The notes under the pieces: model-generated
Told to the model about the DNA's origin: nothing
The model's input: the letters and a program-made list of their open reading frames with translations, nothing else
The model's database searches: none
Source: Gammaproteobacteria bacterium
Lineage (GTDB): Bacteria; Pseudomonadota; Gammaproteobacteria; Steroidobacterales; Steroidobacteraceae
Assembly: GCA_004297335.1 (NCBI GenBank)
Contig: SCUD01000078.1
Coordinates: 47,551 to 111,550 of the forward strand
DNA: 64,000 nt
Direction of reading: 5' to 3'
In this document: piece by piece, positions 1-12,281 of the stretch
Numbering within the stretch: the stretch's first letter is position 1
Layout of the letters: every line of letters starts with the position of its first letter
Translations under genes and position numbers: made by a program

Positions 1-1218
1 AAAGCCGGCAACTGTACCGGGCCCGGGCAGCGCGATTTCGCCCCGCAGCGTGCCATCCAGCCGGTACACACGCAGGCGTGCGCGCGCATCCTCGAGGTAG
101 CTCGCGATGACGTGCCCGCCGACCAGGCTGGCCGAGTGCAGGACCAGCGGTGACTGGCCAACGATCTCGGCTGGCATGGGAGGGCCAGCCTGGTCCGGCT
201 GGATCGCGATGACGCGCCCGCGGGGTGCGCCCTGGGTGGTCTTGAAGTACAGCCGGCCGTCCAGTGCACCAAGGAACTCGTAGAGCCCGTCCCAGGCATC
301 GAAGACCCGCTCCACCGGTGCCTCCGGCCGGTTCAGATCCCGCAGGTGAATCGCGTTCGCGGCAAAGCCGTAGGAGATGTTGAGCACCAGCCAGCGCCCA
401 TCCTCCGAGACGACGCCGTAGGGGTTGTGGCGCGGGTGGTCGTTGACCGCGTAGACGAGTTCGTCGGCGGCCTGTGCCGTGCCGAGGACGTGCCGGTAGA
501 CCCGCACCTGCTGCTGGTCGTCCCCCCGGCCCTCCGGCCCCGGCGGATACCGCGAGTAATAGAAGGCGCGGCCATCGCGCTCCCAGGACACGCCGGTGAA
601 CTTCGTGTCGACGATCTTCTCGGGCAGGTCGCGCCCGCTGTCCACCTCGCGCACCTGCCAGGTGTCCCAGTCCGTGCCGCCATCGGACACCGCCCACGCG
701 ACATGCCGGCCATCCGGGCTGACCGAGAAATCGGCAAGCGATGCCGTGCCATCCGCCGACAGCGCGTTGGGATCCACCAGCACGCGCGGCTCCGCGGCGA
801 GTCCTGGCGCCCAATACAGTACGCCCTGGTCTTGCCGGCCTTTCTTCTCAACGAAGAAATACCGGTCGCCCCGCCGGATCGGCACGCGCGCCTTGGCGTC
901 CAGCCAGGGGTACCCGTACTGTTCGTAGTCCCACAGTTCGGTCAACCGCGCGCGCAGCTGCTCGCGGGCCGGGATCCCCTCGAGCCATGGCCGGGACAAC
1001 GCATTCTGGGCCTCGACCCAGGCGCTGACTCCCGGCCCCGGTGTCTCCAGCCAGCGATAGGGATCGGCCACCGGCGTACCGTGGTGGCTGTCCACCACGG
1101 CGCCGCGCCCGGCCGGCGGATACCGCAGCGACTCGGCCGCCAGCAGCGGACGGTTCGGTGAACCCATCGCGGCGCCCATGGCCAGGCAGGCGATCACGAG
1201 GCCGGAAATGACAGGCAT
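1..1218 (-). CDS. Prolyl oligopeptidase family serine peptidase (S9A), N-terminal part
   Basis: The gene runs off the left edge, so only the first 406 residues are visible. A hydrophobic N-terminus (MPVISGLVIACLAMGAAMG) looks like a signal peptide and suggests periplasmic export. It is followed by the S9A entry segment (VADPYRWLE) and beta-propeller repeats such as FSVSPDGRHVAW and YYSRYP. The catalytic alpha/beta-hydrolase domain with its Ser-Asp-His triad would lie beyond the edge. The family cleaves short proline-containing peptides after Pro. The gene is divergent from a dipeptidyl peptidase IV gene, with 92 bp between the two starts. The ATG at 1218 is the first in frame that gives a complete signal peptide. 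Confidence 0.88.
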   Translation of the reverse strand, partial: MPVISGLVIACLAMGAAMGSPNRPLLAAESLRYPPAGRGAVVDSHHGTPVADPYRWLETPGPGVSAWVEAQNALSRPWLEGIPAREQLRARLTELWDYEQYGYPWLDAKARVPIRRGDRYFFVEKKGRQDQGVLYWAPGLAAEPRVLVDPNALSADGTASLADFSVSPDGRHVAWAVSDGGTDWDTWQVREVDSGRDLPEKIVDTKFTGVSWERDGRAFYYSRYPPGPEGRGDDQQQVRVYRHVLGTAQAADELVYAVNDHPRHNPYGVVSEDGRWLVLNISYGFAANAIHLRDLNRPEAPVERVFDAWDGLYEFLGALDGRLYFKTTQGAPRGRVIAIQPDQAGPPMPAEIVGQSPLVLHSASLVGGHVIASYLEDARARLRVYRLDGTLRGEIALPGPGTVAGF

Positions 1219-1310
1219 GTGCACGGTGCTTACACTCCGCGATACCCGGGGCGCAGGCAGTCTAGCAAAGCCAGCGCGTGACCCGGTCAGCCGGCGGCTG
1301 AGGAGTGTCG

Positions 1311-3611
1311 ATGCGTACACCGGGAACCGTCCTGCTGGCAAGCCTGCTGCTGATTCCAGCGGCGCGGGCTACCGAACTCACCGTGGAACGCCTGTTCGAG
1401 GCGCCGGATCTCGGCGGGCCGACACTGCGCCAGCCCCGCTTCTCACCGGACGGCCGGCTGGTGAGTTACCTGCGCGCGCGCGAGGACGACCCGAGCGCCT
1501 ACGACCTCTGGGCCTATGACCTGGCGGCGCGGCGCCACCGCCAGCTGGTCGATTCGCGCCTGTTGCTGCCGCAGGCGGAAGTGCTCTCCGCCGCGGAAGA
1601 AGCCCGCCGCGAGCGCCAACGCACGGCTGCGCTGCGCGGCATCGTCGAGTACGCCTGGGCGCCCGACTCACAGGGCCTGCTGTTCCCGCTCGGCGGCGAC
1701 CTGTATCACTACGATCTGGCGCGCCCCGCCGACGCGGCCGTCCGCCGGCTGACCGCGACCGAGGCCGGTGAGACCGATGCGCGCTATTCTCCGCGCGGGC
1801 GCTACGTCAGCTTCGTGCGCGACCAGGACCTGTACGCCGTCGAGGTCGCGACCGGCATCGAGCGTCGCCTGAGCAGCGGTGGCGGCGGCCCCATCAGTCA
1901 CGGTGTCGCCGAGTTCATTGCGCAGGAAGAGATGGGTCGTGACACCGGTTACTGGTGGTCACCCGACGAGCGCCACCTGGCCTTCGCGCGCGTCGACGAG
2001 ACGCCGGTCGCCGAGATCGAACGCTTCGAGATCCATGCCGACGGGGTCCGCAGCCACCGCCAGCGCTATCCGGAAGCGGGTGCCGCGAACGCCAGCGTGC
2101 GGCTCGCGATCCTCTCACTCGAGACGGGCACCACGGACTGGGCCGACCTTGGCCCGGACGACCATTACCTCGCCCGCGTTCACTGGTTCCCGGAAGGCGG
2201 CCACCTGCTGGTGCAGCGCCAGTCACGCGACCAGAAGCGCCTGGATCTCCTTGATATCCCGGCCAGCGGCGGCAGCGGCCGCCTGCTGTTCACCGAGACC
2301 AGCCCGACCTGGGTCGAGCTGCACGACGACCTGCATTTCGTCCCGGGCCGGCGCGAGTTCCTGTGGAGTTCGGCGCGCAGCGGTCACAACCACCTCTATC
2401 GCCATGACTACGACGGACAGCTGCTGGGCGCCGTGACTTCCGGCGACTGGGACGTCGCCGGCGATACCGGGGAGCCGGCCGTGCGCGGCATCGACGCCAG
2501 GCCTGGGCGCGTGTATTTCATGGCGACCCTGAAGTCGCCGCTCGAGCGCCAGCTCTACGTCGCTGACCTCGATGCGGGCGCTTCCGGCGCGCCGCGCGCG
2601 CTGACTGCAAACGCCGGCTGGCACAGTGTCACGATGAGCCAGGACGCACGGCGCTTCCTGCTGCACTACAGCGATCCCCTGCAGCCGCCGCAGCTCTCCC
2701 TGCACGATGCCGCGGGGAAGCGGCTCGCCTGGCTCATCGAAAACCGCCTGGATGACCGCCACCCGTACGCGCCGTACCGCGACCACTACAGCGTACCGGA
2801 ATTCGGCACCTTGCCGGCCGGCGACGGCACGCCGCTCCACTGGCAGCTCTTGCGCCCGACCGGCTTCGATCCAGCGCGCCAGTACCCGGCAATCGTGCTG
2901 GTCTACGGCGGGCCGACGGCGCAGACCGTCCAGCGGCGCTGGGGCGATCGTCGCGGTGGCCAGGTCGCGCAGATCCTCGCCCAGCGAGGCTACGTCGTCT
3001 TCCGGCTCGACAACCGCGGCTCCGGAAGCCGCGGCCACGCCTTCGCGAGCTCCCTGTACCGCGCGCTCGGCACGGTCGAAGTCGAGGACCAGCTGGCCGG
3101 CGTGGCCTGGCTCGCGAGCCAGCCGTGGGTGGACCCAGCGCGGATCGGCGTCCAGGGCTGGAGCTATGGCGGCTACATGGTGCTGCTGCTGCTGGCGCAC
3201 GCGCCAGGCACTTTCGCGGCGGGTGTCGCCGGGGCACCAGTCACGGACTGGCGCCTGTACGACACCCACTACACCGAACGCTATCTCGGCCGGCCGCAGG
3301 ATGAATCCGAGGCCTACCGTCGCGCGAGCGTGCTGAGCCATGCCGGCGCGATCCGGGACCGGCTGCTGCTCATCCACGGCATGGCCGACGACAACGTGCT
3401 GTTCACGCACACGACGCAGCTGATTCCGGTACTGGTAGCGACCGGGCGGCCCTTCGAGGTACTGCCGTATCCAGGCAGCCGTCACGCCGCGCTCAGCTTC
3501 CGCGACACCGGCATCCACGGCTGGAAGACGATCCTGGATTTCTTCGACCGCTACCTGGTGCCGGGCGATGGGGTGGCTGGATCCCGGCCGGACCATTCAG
3601 CCGGCGATTGA
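1311..3611 (+). CDS. Dipeptidyl peptidase IV (S9B)
   Basis: A serine exopeptidase that removes Xaa-Pro dipeptides from peptide N-termini, probably periplasmic because a cleavable signal peptide is visible (LLASLLLIPAARA). The propeller domain carries the double-Glu motif FIAQEEMGR that anchors the substrate N-terminus in DPP4. The C-terminal hydrolase has the nucleophile elbow GWSYGGYM (Ser about 618), an Asp in HGMADDNV and a His in GSRHAA. An in-frame GTG lies at 1305, but the Shine-Dalgarno AGGAG (1301-1305) overlaps it, so I take the ATG at 1311, 5 nt downstream of that box. About 766 residues, normal for S9B. The 3' end overlaps the convergent Nudix gene by 15 bp. Confidence 0.93.
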   Translation: MRTPGTVLLASLLLIPAARATELTVERLFEAPDLGGPTLRQPRFSPDGRLVSYLRAREDDPSAYDLWAYDLAARRHRQLVDSRLLLPQAEVLSAAEEARRERQRTAALRGIVEYAWAPDSQGLLFPLGGDLYHYDLARPADAAVRRLTATEAGETDARYSPRGRYVSFVRDQDLYAVEVATGIERRLSSGGGGPISHGVAEFIAQEEMGRDTGYWWSPDERHLAFARVDETPVAEIERFEIHADGVRSHRQRYPEAGAANASVRLAILSLETGTTDWADLGPDDHYLARVHWFPEGGHLLVQRQSRDQKRLDLLDIPASGGSGRLLFTETSPTWVELHDDLHFVPGRREFLWSSARSGHNHLYRHDYDGQLLGAVTSGDWDVAGDTGEPAVRGIDARPGRVYFMATLKSPLERQLYVADLDAGASGAPRALTANAGWHSVTMSQDARRFLLHYSDPLQPPQLSLHDAAGKRLAWLIENRLDDRHPYAPYRDHYSVPEFGTLPAGDGTPLHWQLLRPTGFDPARQYPAIVLVYGGPTAQTVQRRWGDRRGGQVAQILAQRGYVVFRLDNRGSGSRGHAFASSLYRALGTVEVEDQLAGVAWLASQPWVDPARIGVQGWSYGGYMVLLLLAHAPGTFAAGVAGAPVTDWRLYDTHYTERYLGRPQDESEAYRRASVLSHAGAIRDRLLLIHGMADDNVLFTHTTQLIPVLVATGRPFEVLPYPGSRHAALSFRDTGIHGWKTILDFFDRYLVPGDGVAGSRPDHSAGD

Positions 3612-4464
3612 GCCCGTGGCACAGCCGTGGGCACCGCCCGCCTGCAGGCGGGCCTCGCGGGATGCATCGGCATACCAGCCGGCGTACACCGGCACCGCGA
3701 CGGCCTCGCACAGCGCGAAGAGCTCGGCCTCCGGCAGGGGCGCACCCGGCGGTGCCACGAGCAGGAACTGTGCGCCCGCTGCAGCCGCAGCCACGGCTGC
3801 CGGGGCATCCGCGCAGCAGGCACCAATCAGGAATCGCCCGGCCGCGTCGGCGTCCAGGGTCTCACCCTGCCACTGCAGCAGGACGCCGTCGGCCCCGGCG
3901 ATGGCGGCATCGCGGATCGCCCCGCTGCCCTGCCCGAGCACGAAGACACGGTGCCCGAATGCACGGGCCGCCTGCACGGCGGTGCTGTCCGGAATCCCGG
4001 CCCCTTCCCGGTCGAGCGGCCACAGCAGCGCCACGGGATCGCCCGGCCCGCAGTCCGCCGGACCGGAAACCAGCCGCGCGCGCCGCGGCAGGCGCAGCGC
4101 GGCGACGATCGTGCGGTCGGCCTCGAGCAGGTCCTGGGCCGGCAGTTCATCGGGCCGCACCCAGGCGAGCGCCTGGGCATCGAGGCCTTGCGGCTCCCCG
4201 TCATAATGGGTGACCTGCCAGACGTCGAGCAGGACCCGCCGGTCGGGATAGCGATGCCGCAGCCGGATCAGGGGCCGCGCCGCGCGCACCTCGACGCCCA
4301 GTTCCTCGCGCAACTCGCGCCGCAGTCCGGCGAGCGCTTCCTCTCCCGCCTCGAGCTTGCCGCCGGGGAACTCCCAGCGCCCGGCCATGAAGCGGCCGCG
4401 CGGCCGCTGCGCGATCAGCACGCGGCCCTGCCCGTCCCGAAGCGCGCCAGCGACGACGTGGATC

Positions 4465-4472
<8 letters not shown>
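3597..4472 (-). CDS. mutT: Nudix hydrolase (MutT, 8-oxo-dGTP diphosphatase) fused to a ThiE-like domain
   Basis: The N-terminal half is a MutT-type Nudix domain. [20 protein letters not shown] matches GX5EX7REUXEE, and the family hydrolyses 8-oxo-dGTP to sanitise the nucleotide pool. The C-terminal half (from about residue 170) resembles thiamine-phosphate synthase ([22 protein letters not shown]) but looks degenerate, so thiamine synthesis is doubtful. This fusion is common in gammaproteobacteria next to secA. The ATG at 4472 overlaps the secA stop by 8 nt, showing co-transcription with secA; longer in-frame starts upstream would lie inside secA and give an Arg-rich tail. The stop lies 15 bp inside the convergent DPP IV gene. 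About 291 residues. Confidence 0.87.
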
Positions 4473-7233
<2,761 letters not shown>

Positions 7234-7266
7234 GCGCCGGGAACCTCAGGCGAGGGATAATGGGAC

Positions 7267-7302
7267 GGCGGCCGGCGGGCCATCCTGGGTCCGCCGGCCG
7301 CC
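7267..7302. repeat. 12-bp stem-loop between the M23 peptidase gene and secA
   Basis: Perfect inverted repeat ggcggccggcgg (7267-7278) and ccgccggccgcc (7291-7302) with a 12-nt loop. It lies in the 125-bp gap downstream of the M23 gene and upstream of secA. No T-run follows on either strand, so it is not a classical intrinsic terminator. It may attenuate transcription or fold the secA leader. Confidence 0.5.
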
Positions 7303-7358
7303 AATAGACCGCGATTGTACGTCGGCAGCAGGCCCGGCTGGAAATCGTCGCCGCAGAA

Positions 7359-8267
7359 TCAGCGCTGTACGAAGGACAGCGGGTTGACGGCGCGCCCGTC
7401 GCGCAGTACCTCGAAGTGCAGGTGTGTACCGGTCGCGCGGCCGCTCGAGCCCATCAGCGCGATCGGATCGCCGCGCCGCACGGTCTGGCCCGGCCGTACC
7501 AGCAGGCTGGAATTGTGCGCATAGCGGGTCAGGTAGCCGCTGCCATGCGTGATCTCCACGATCCGGCCATAGCCCCCGTCGCGGTTGGCCAGGCTGACGA
7601 TGCCGTCGGCAGCCGCAAGGACGCGCGTGCCCGGCGCCGCGGCAAAATCCACGCCGCTGTGAAAGGTGTTCTGGCCATGGAACGGATCGGTCCGCTGGCC
7701 ATAAGTCGAGGACACGTAACCGGACTCGACCGGTCGTCCACCCGGCACGACCTGCCGCGCGAGTTCGCGGGCCAGGATCAGGTTCTGCAGCGCCAGCAGC
7801 TGGCGCTGGCGATCGTTGATGGTGTCGCCGACCGAATCGAGGAGATCCTGCAGCGCCGGCACCACCGGACCGCTTCCAGCCTGTTCGGCCAGCGGACCGC
7901 CGACTGCGGGTGGGCCATCGAAATCGAATTCCCCACGGTCCAGGCGGGCCATTTCCGTAAGCTGGCGTCCCAGCGCATCGAGCCGCATCAGTTGCGCCTG
8001 CATGCGGCCAACCCTCGTGGCCAGCGCCGTGACCTGGGCATCGACCCGGCTGCGGGTTGCGTCGAGCTCGGCGCGCTGCCCGGCGAGTTCTTCGGTCCAG
8101 CGATCGACCGAGTTTGCCGCCGGGTCGCGGTTCAGTGACCAGACGCTGCCGGTGATGAACGCCGCGCCCAGCAGCAGCAGCACACCGGCGCCCGCCGCCA
8201 GCGTACGAGGCCGGGCAACGGCCCGGAACCATGCAGGTCGACGGTCACCCAAAGTGCTGGAAGCCAT
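7359..8267 (-). CDS. M23 family metallopeptidase (murein hydrolase or division activator type), membrane-anchored
   Basis: 302 residues. A short cytoplasmic segment is followed by one transmembrane segment (AAGAGVLLLLGAAFITGSVW), then a helical, probably coiled-coil region (WTEELAGQRAELDATRSRVD). The C-terminal LytM/M23 domain has both zinc motifs: H-x3-D in FHSGVDFAA and H-x-H in GTHLHFEV. It probably cuts peptidoglycan cross-bridges in the periplasm, although EnvC-like members lacking activity exist. Here both metal motifs look intact. The ATG at 8267 follows AAGGAA. The gene lies between dciA and secA, the place of secM in enterobacteria. It is divergent from dciA. Confidence 0.9.
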   Translation of the reverse strand: MASSTLGDRRPAWFRAVARPRTLAAGAGVLLLLGAAFITGSVWSLNRDPAANSVDRWTEELAGQRAELDATRSRVDAQVTALATRVGRMQAQLMRLDALGRQLTEMARLDRGEFDFDGPPAVGGPLAEQAGSGPVVPALQDLLDSVGDTINDRQRQLLALQNLILARELARQVVPGGRPVESGYVSSTYGQRTDPFHGQNTFHSGVDFAAAPGTRVLAAADGIVSLANRDGGYGRIVEITHGSGYLTRYAHNSSLLVRPGQTVRRGDPIALMGSSGRATGTHLHFEVLRDGRAVNPLSFVQR

Positions 8268-8433
8268 TGGCTGTTCCCGAATTTCCTTGCTGCCCCACTC
8301 CAACCGGCACTTGCCTTGTCGCGATCGGCACCAGTACCCTGCGGGCAGGTGCATTCTGGCCGGCAAGTCCGCGGCAAAATGCCAAAGCAGGCCCTGGAAC
8401 TCAAGCACTATTGCCACCACCCAGGACGGCCCC

Positions 8434-8748
8434 GTGAGTCGGCTAACCGGAAAGCCAATATCTGTCAGTGAGTTGCTGGAACAAGGTCAAGGGTTACTGC
8501 AACAACTTCGTGACGGTGCCGCGGCCTCGAATCGGGCCCAGGCAGCGCTGCAGCGCCACCTTCCAGCGGAGCTCGCCGACCAGATCCGGGGCGCGACCGT
8601 CAAGGACGGTACGCTGACCCTGCTGGTATCGTCGGCCAGTTGGGGGACCCGCCTGCGCTACCACATGCCCCGGATCAGCGCGGCAATCGGCCGCGAACTC
8701 GGCCTCGAGATCGAGCGGGTCTCGGTCAGGGTACGGCCGGGGGCCTGA
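8434..8748 (+). CDS. dciA: DciA family protein (DUF721), DnaB helicase loader
   Basis: 104 residues with a GTG start at 8434 behind AGGACGG. It matches the DUF721 fold: helical N-terminus (LLQQLRDGAAAS), LPAELADQIRGA, then LTLLVSSASWGTRLRY followed by a helix. In bacteria without DnaC or DnaI, DciA interacts with DnaB and is needed to load the replicative helicase. Position beside lpxC and secA is conserved in many gammaproteobacteria. It converges on lpxC; the stops are only 7 bp apart, and a small dyad (gggcc-tca-ggccc, 8751-8763) covers the lpxC stop codon. Confidence 0.82.
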   Translation: MSRLTGKPISVSELLEQGQGLLQQLRDGAAASNRAQAALQRHLPAELADQIRGATVKDGTLTLLVSSASWGTRLRYHMPRISAAIGRELGLEIERVSVRVRPGA

Positions 8749-8755
8749 ACGGGCC

Positions 8756-9670
8756 TCAGGCCCAGGCCGCGGCGGTCCCGGCATAGGAGATCGGCGCGAC
8801 ACTGCCGTCGCGAAACGTGACCTCCTCCCAGGCCGTCGCGTCCGCGAGCAGGGCCCGCAGCAGCCGGTTGTTGAGCCCGTGGCCCGACTTGAAGCCGGTG
8901 AATTCACCGATCAGCGAATGACCGAGCAGGTACAGGTCACCGATCGCGTCGAGGATCTTGTGGCGCACGAACTCGTCCTCGTAGCGCAGCCCGTCCTCGT
9001 TCAGGATCCGGTAGTCATCGAGCACGATGGCGTTGTCGAGCGTGCCGCCCAGGGCCAGGTTGCGGGCCCGCAGCACCTCGAGGTCGCGCATGAAGCCAAA
9101 GGTCCGGGCCCGGCTCACCTCGCGCAGGAAGGTACCGGTCGAGAAATCCATGCTCGCGCGCTGGTTGTGCCGGCGGAACACCGGGTGATCGAACTCGATC
9201 TCCAGGTTGACGCGGAAGCCCTCGAAGGGATCGAAGCGAGCGTACTTGTCCCCATCGCGAATCTCCACGCCGCGACGCACCCGGACAAAGCGCTTGGCTG
9301 CCGCCTGCTCCTCGATACCGGCCGACTGGACCAGGAACACAAACGGCCCGGCACTGCCGTCCATGATCGGGACCTCGGCAGCCGTCAGTTCGACGAAGGC
9401 GTTGTCGACTCCCAGTCCGGCCAGTGCCGACAGCAGGTGCTCGACCGTGGAGGCGTCGGCACCGCCAGCAGAAAGCGTGGTTCCGAGCGTGGTTTCCGTG
9501 ACGTTGGTAGCACGGGCAGCGATGTCGACCGGCGGATCGAGATCCATCCGCCGGAAGACAATGCCGGTATTGGGCGGCGCCGGCCGCAGCACCATCAGGG
9601 CCTTGCGGCCGGAATGCAGCCCTACGCCGCTGGCGCGTATCGGTGTCTTGAGCGTCCGTTGCTGAGCCAT
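8756..9670 (-). CDS. lpxC: UDP-3-O-acyl-N-acetylglucosamine deacetylase
   Basis: Committed step of lipid A synthesis, a zinc amidase removing acetate from UDP-3-O-acyl-GlcNAc in the cytosol. 304 residues, the usual length. Zinc and active-site motifs: TVEHLLSAL (His78) and HKILDAIGD (His about 237 and Asp about 241), plus the [10 protein letters not shown] region. It is the last gene of the dcw cluster, 153 bp beyond ftsZ, as in many gammaproteobacteria. In E. coli the protein is controlled by FtsH proteolysis; the C-terminus here ([10 protein letters not shown]) is small and hydrophobic and could serve the same role, which is inference. Confidence 0.97.
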   Translation of the reverse strand: MAQQRTLKTPIRASGVGLHSGRKALMVLRPAPPNTGIVFRRMDLDPPVDIAARATNVTETTLGTTLSAGGADASTVEHLLSALAGLGVDNAFVELTAAEVPIMDGSAGPFVFLVQSAGIEEQAAAKRFVRVRRGVEIRDGDKYARFDPFEGFRVNLEIEFDHPVFRRHNQRASMDFSTGTFLREVSRARTFGFMRDLEVLRARNLALGGTLDNAIVLDDYRILNEDGLRYEDEFVRHKILDAIGDLYLLGHSLIGEFTGFKSGHGLNNRLLRALLADATAWEEVTFRDGSVAPISYAGTAAAWA

Positions 9671-9715
9671 GCCTGGTCCGTCCGGTTCAGCCGGTTAATC
9701 TACCACAGTGGCCTG

Positions 9716-9761
9716 GCGGGCCCGGGCCGCGCGCCGACCGGAGGCGGCGCGCCGGGCCCGC
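9716..9761. repeat. GC-rich stem-loop in the ftsZ-lpxC gap
   Basis: Inverted repeat gcgggcccgg (9716-9725) and ccgggcccgc (9752-9761), with further partial GC pairing inside (gcgcgcc and ggcgcgc). It lies in the 153-bp gap between ftsZ and lpxC. There is no T-run, so its role in partial termination or processing between the two genes is only inferred. Confidence 0.45.
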
Positions 9762-9823
9762 AGCCGCAGGCGTGCCTGGCGCAGGTTGTCATAACCCCGC
9801 CCGACCCGGGGCGTCCCCATGGC

Positions 9824-11029
9824 TCAGTCCGCCTGGCGGCGCAGGAACGCCGGGATGTCCAGTACGTCCTCGCTGAAGTCAGCCGTGAGTCCGTCGCCCA
9901 CGGCCCGTTGGGGTGCGGTCTGGCGCTGGATCGCCGGCCGGTCCAGGTGGCTGTAGTCCGGCGCCGCCGGCCGGGCGCGCCCCGCGACCAGCCGCACCTC
10001 GGCACCATTGCGGCGGCCGGCAGCCGGCACGGCTGCTGCCGGCACCGCGACCACAGGCACCGCCTGTGGCGGGTTACGCCTGAGGCCGGTCGCAACGACG
10101 GTGACCCGCAGCTCCGCCTCCATCTCCGGATCGATGACCGTACCGACGACCACCGTGGCATCGTCCGCGGCGTACTGCTTGACCGTGTTGCCGACTTCCT
10201 CGAACTCGCCGATCTGCAGGTCGAGTCCGGCCGTCACGTTCACCAGGATGCCCTGCGCGCCGGCAAGGTTGATGTCCTCGAGCAGCGGGCTCGACACCGC
10301 CATCTCGGCCGCGGCCCGCGCACGGTTTTCACCAGTGCCGAATCCGGTGCCCATCATGGCGAGACCGGTCTCGGTCATCACGGTGCGTACGTCCGCAAAG
10401 TCGACGTTGATGAGGCCCGGCCGCGTGATCAGCTCGGCGATGCCCTGCACGGCGCCTTGCAGCACCTCATTGGCCCGCCGGAAGGCCTCGAGCAGGGTGG
10501 TCGTGCCCCCGAGCACCGACAGCAACTTCTGGTTCGGGATGGTGATCAGCGAATCCACCTGCCGGGAGAGTTCCTCGATGCCCTGGTCGGCCACGGTCTG
10601 GCGCCGACCGCCCTCCATCAGGAAGGGTTTGGTCACCACTGCGACGGTCAGGATGCCGAGCTCGCGGGCGACCTGGGCGACGACCGGTGCGGCGCCGGTG
10701 CCGGTACCACCGCCCATGCCGGCGGTGATGAACAGCATGTCGCAGCCCTCGATGAGCTCGATGATGCGATCGCGGTCCTCCATTGCCGCCTGCCGGCCGA
10801 CCTCCGGATTCGAGCCCGCGCCGAGGCCCTTGGTGATGTTGCAGCCGATCTGCAGCGCCGACTTCACCTGCGAGTGCTTCAGGGCCTGCGCGTCCGTGTT
10901 CACGCAGATGAACTCGACGCCCTCGATGCCGCTCCGCGCCATGTGCGCCACGGCGTTGCCGCCGCCGCCGCCGACACCGAGGACCTTGATGATCGCCGTC
11001 TGGCTGTAGGTATCCATCAGTTCGAACAT
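9824..11029 (-). CDS. ftsZ: Cell division protein FtsZ
   Basis: Tubulin-like GTPase that forms the Z ring at midcell. 401 residues. The nucleotide motif GGGTGTG is at 106-112, preceded by GVGGGGGNAV and NTDAQAL. A variable Pro/Ala/Arg-rich linker follows residue about 315. The C-terminal peptide DIPAFLRRQAD is the docking site for FtsA, ZipA and MinC. Two ATGs are possible (11035 and 11029). I choose 11029: the Shine-Dalgarno AGGAG is then 8 nt away, and the N-terminus reads MFELMD, matching the family's MFEPM. It lies 13 bp after ftsA in the dcw operon. Confidence 0.98.
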   Translation of the reverse strand: MFELMDTYSQTAIIKVLGVGGGGGNAVAHMARSGIEGVEFICVNTDAQALKHSQVKSALQIGCNITKGLGAGSNPEVGRQAAMEDRDRIIELIEGCDMLFITAGMGGGTGTGAAPVVAQVARELGILTVAVVTKPFLMEGGRRQTVADQGIEELSRQVDSLITIPNQKLLSVLGGTTTLLEAFRRANEVLQGAVQGIAELITRPGLINVDFADVRTVMTETGLAMMGTGFGTGENRARAAAEMAVSSPLLEDINLAGAQGILVNVTAGLDLQIGEFEEVGNTVKQYAADDATVVVGTVIDPEMEAELRVTVVATGLRRNPPQAVPVVAVPAAAVPAAGRRNGAEVRLVAGRARPAAPDYSHLDRPAIQRQTAPQRAVGDGLTADFSEDVLDIPAFLRRQAD

Positions 11030-11042
11030 GTCCATTTCTCCT

Positions 11043-12281
11043 TCAGAAGTATCCCTGGAACCAAGACTTCATCCGCTCGACAACCGTCCTCACACCGGCA
11101 CCCGCGCTGGCGAGCCGCGCTACCGGCACGCCGGCGTTGGCCCGGCCATACAGCAGCAGACCCACGCCGGTGGCGTGGATCGGGTTGCGCACCACGTCGG
11201 CGAGGCCGGTCACACCCTGCGGGCAGCCGAGCCGCACCGGCATGTGGAAGACCTCCTCCGCCAGTTCGACCGCGCCCTCCATCCGCGCGCTGCCGCCGGT
11301 CAGCACGACCCCGGCGGCCACCGCTTCCTCGAAGCCGGAGCGCCGCAGCTCGTCGCGGATCAGCGCGAACAGCTCCTCGTAACGTGGCTCGACGATCTCG
11401 GCGAGTGTCTGGCGCGCGAGGCGGCGCGGCGGCCGGTCGCCGACGCTCGGCACCTCGATGGTCTCGTCGGGATTCGCCAGCTGCGACAGCGCGCAGGCGT
11501 AACGGATCTTGATCTCCTCGGCATACGGCGTCGGCGTGCGCATCGACACCGCGATGTCGTTGGTGACCTGGTCACCGGCCACCGGGATCACGGCGGTGTG
11601 GCGGATGGCCCCGCCCGAGAACACCGCGATGTCAGTGGTGCCGCCGCCGATGTCGACGAGGCAGACACCGAGGTCCTTCTCGTCGTCGGTCAGCACCGCG
11701 AAGGACGAGGCGAGCTGTTCGAGCACGATATCCTCGACCTCGAGCCCGCAGCGCTGCACGCACTTGACGATGTTCTGCGCGGCGCTGTCGGCGCCGGTGA
11801 CGATGTGTACGCGCGCCTCGAGCCGCACGCCGGCCATGCCGACCGGCTCGCGGATGCCTTCCTGGCCGTCGATGATGAATTCCTGCGGCAGCACGTGCAG
11901 GATCTTCTGGTCGGCGGGGATCGGCACGGCCTGGGCCGCATCCATCACGCGCGCCACGTCACCGGCGACCACCTCGCGGTCGCGGATCGCGACGATGCCA
12001 TGCGAATTGAGGCTGCGCACGTGGCTGCCGGCGATGCCGGCGAACACCGAGCGGATCTCGACGCCGGCCATCAGCTCGGCCTCCTCGACCGCGCGCTGGA
12101 TCGACTGCACCGTCGAGTCGATGTTCACGACCACGCCCTTCTTCAGGCCGCGCGACGGGTGCGAGCCGAGGCCGACGACCTCGAGGCTGCCATCGGCGTG
12201 CACCTCGCCAACCATGGCGACGACCTTGGACGTGCCGATGTCGAGACCGATGATCAGGTTGCGGTCGGAGCGCTTAGCCAT
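11043..12281 (-). CDS. ftsA: Cell division protein FtsA
   Basis: Actin-like ATPase that tethers FtsZ to the inner membrane and recruits later divisome proteins. 412 residues. The phosphate-1 motif is IIGLDIGTSKVVAMVGE near the N-terminus; CLVDIGGGTTDIAVF is phosphate 2 and GVVLTGGSARMEG the adenosine motif. The C-terminal amphipathic helix (RMKSWFQGYF) is the membrane-targeting sequence. The ATG at 12279-12281 overlaps the ftsQ stop by 8 nt, consistent with translational coupling. An in-frame upstream extension lies inside ftsQ and is not credible. Confidence 0.97.
   Translation of the reverse strand: MAKRSDRNLIIGLDIGTSKVVAMVGEVHADGSLEVVGLGSHPSRGLKKGVVVNIDSTVQSIQRAVEEAELMAGVEIRSVFAGIAGSHVRSLNSHGIVAIRDREVVAGDVARVMDAAQAVPIPADQKILHVLPQEFIIDGQEGIREPVGMAGVRLEARVHIVTGADSAAQNIVKCVQRCGLEVEDIVLEQLASSFAVLTDDEKDLGVCLVDIGGGTTDIAVFSGGAIRHTAVIPVAGDQVTNDIAVSMRTPTPYAEEIKIRYACALSQLANPDETIEVPSVGDRPPRRLARQTLAEIVEPRYEELFALIRDELRRSGFEEAVAAGVVLTGGSARMEGAVELAEEVFHMPVRLGCPQGVTGLADVVRNPIHATGVGLLLYGRANAGVPVARLASAGAGVRTVVERMKSWFQGYF

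Noticed and set aside
9716..9761. Stem-loop between ftsZ and lpxC as an intrinsic terminator
   Set aside because: Very GC-rich stem but no T-run on the transcribed strand; kept only as a repeat.
8879..11512. 877-codon open frame on the plus strand opposite lpxC, ftsZ and part of ftsA
   Set aside because: Antisense shadow in GC-rich DNA; low-complexity His/Gln/Arg/Ala composition, no domain, and three well-recognised genes on the other strand.
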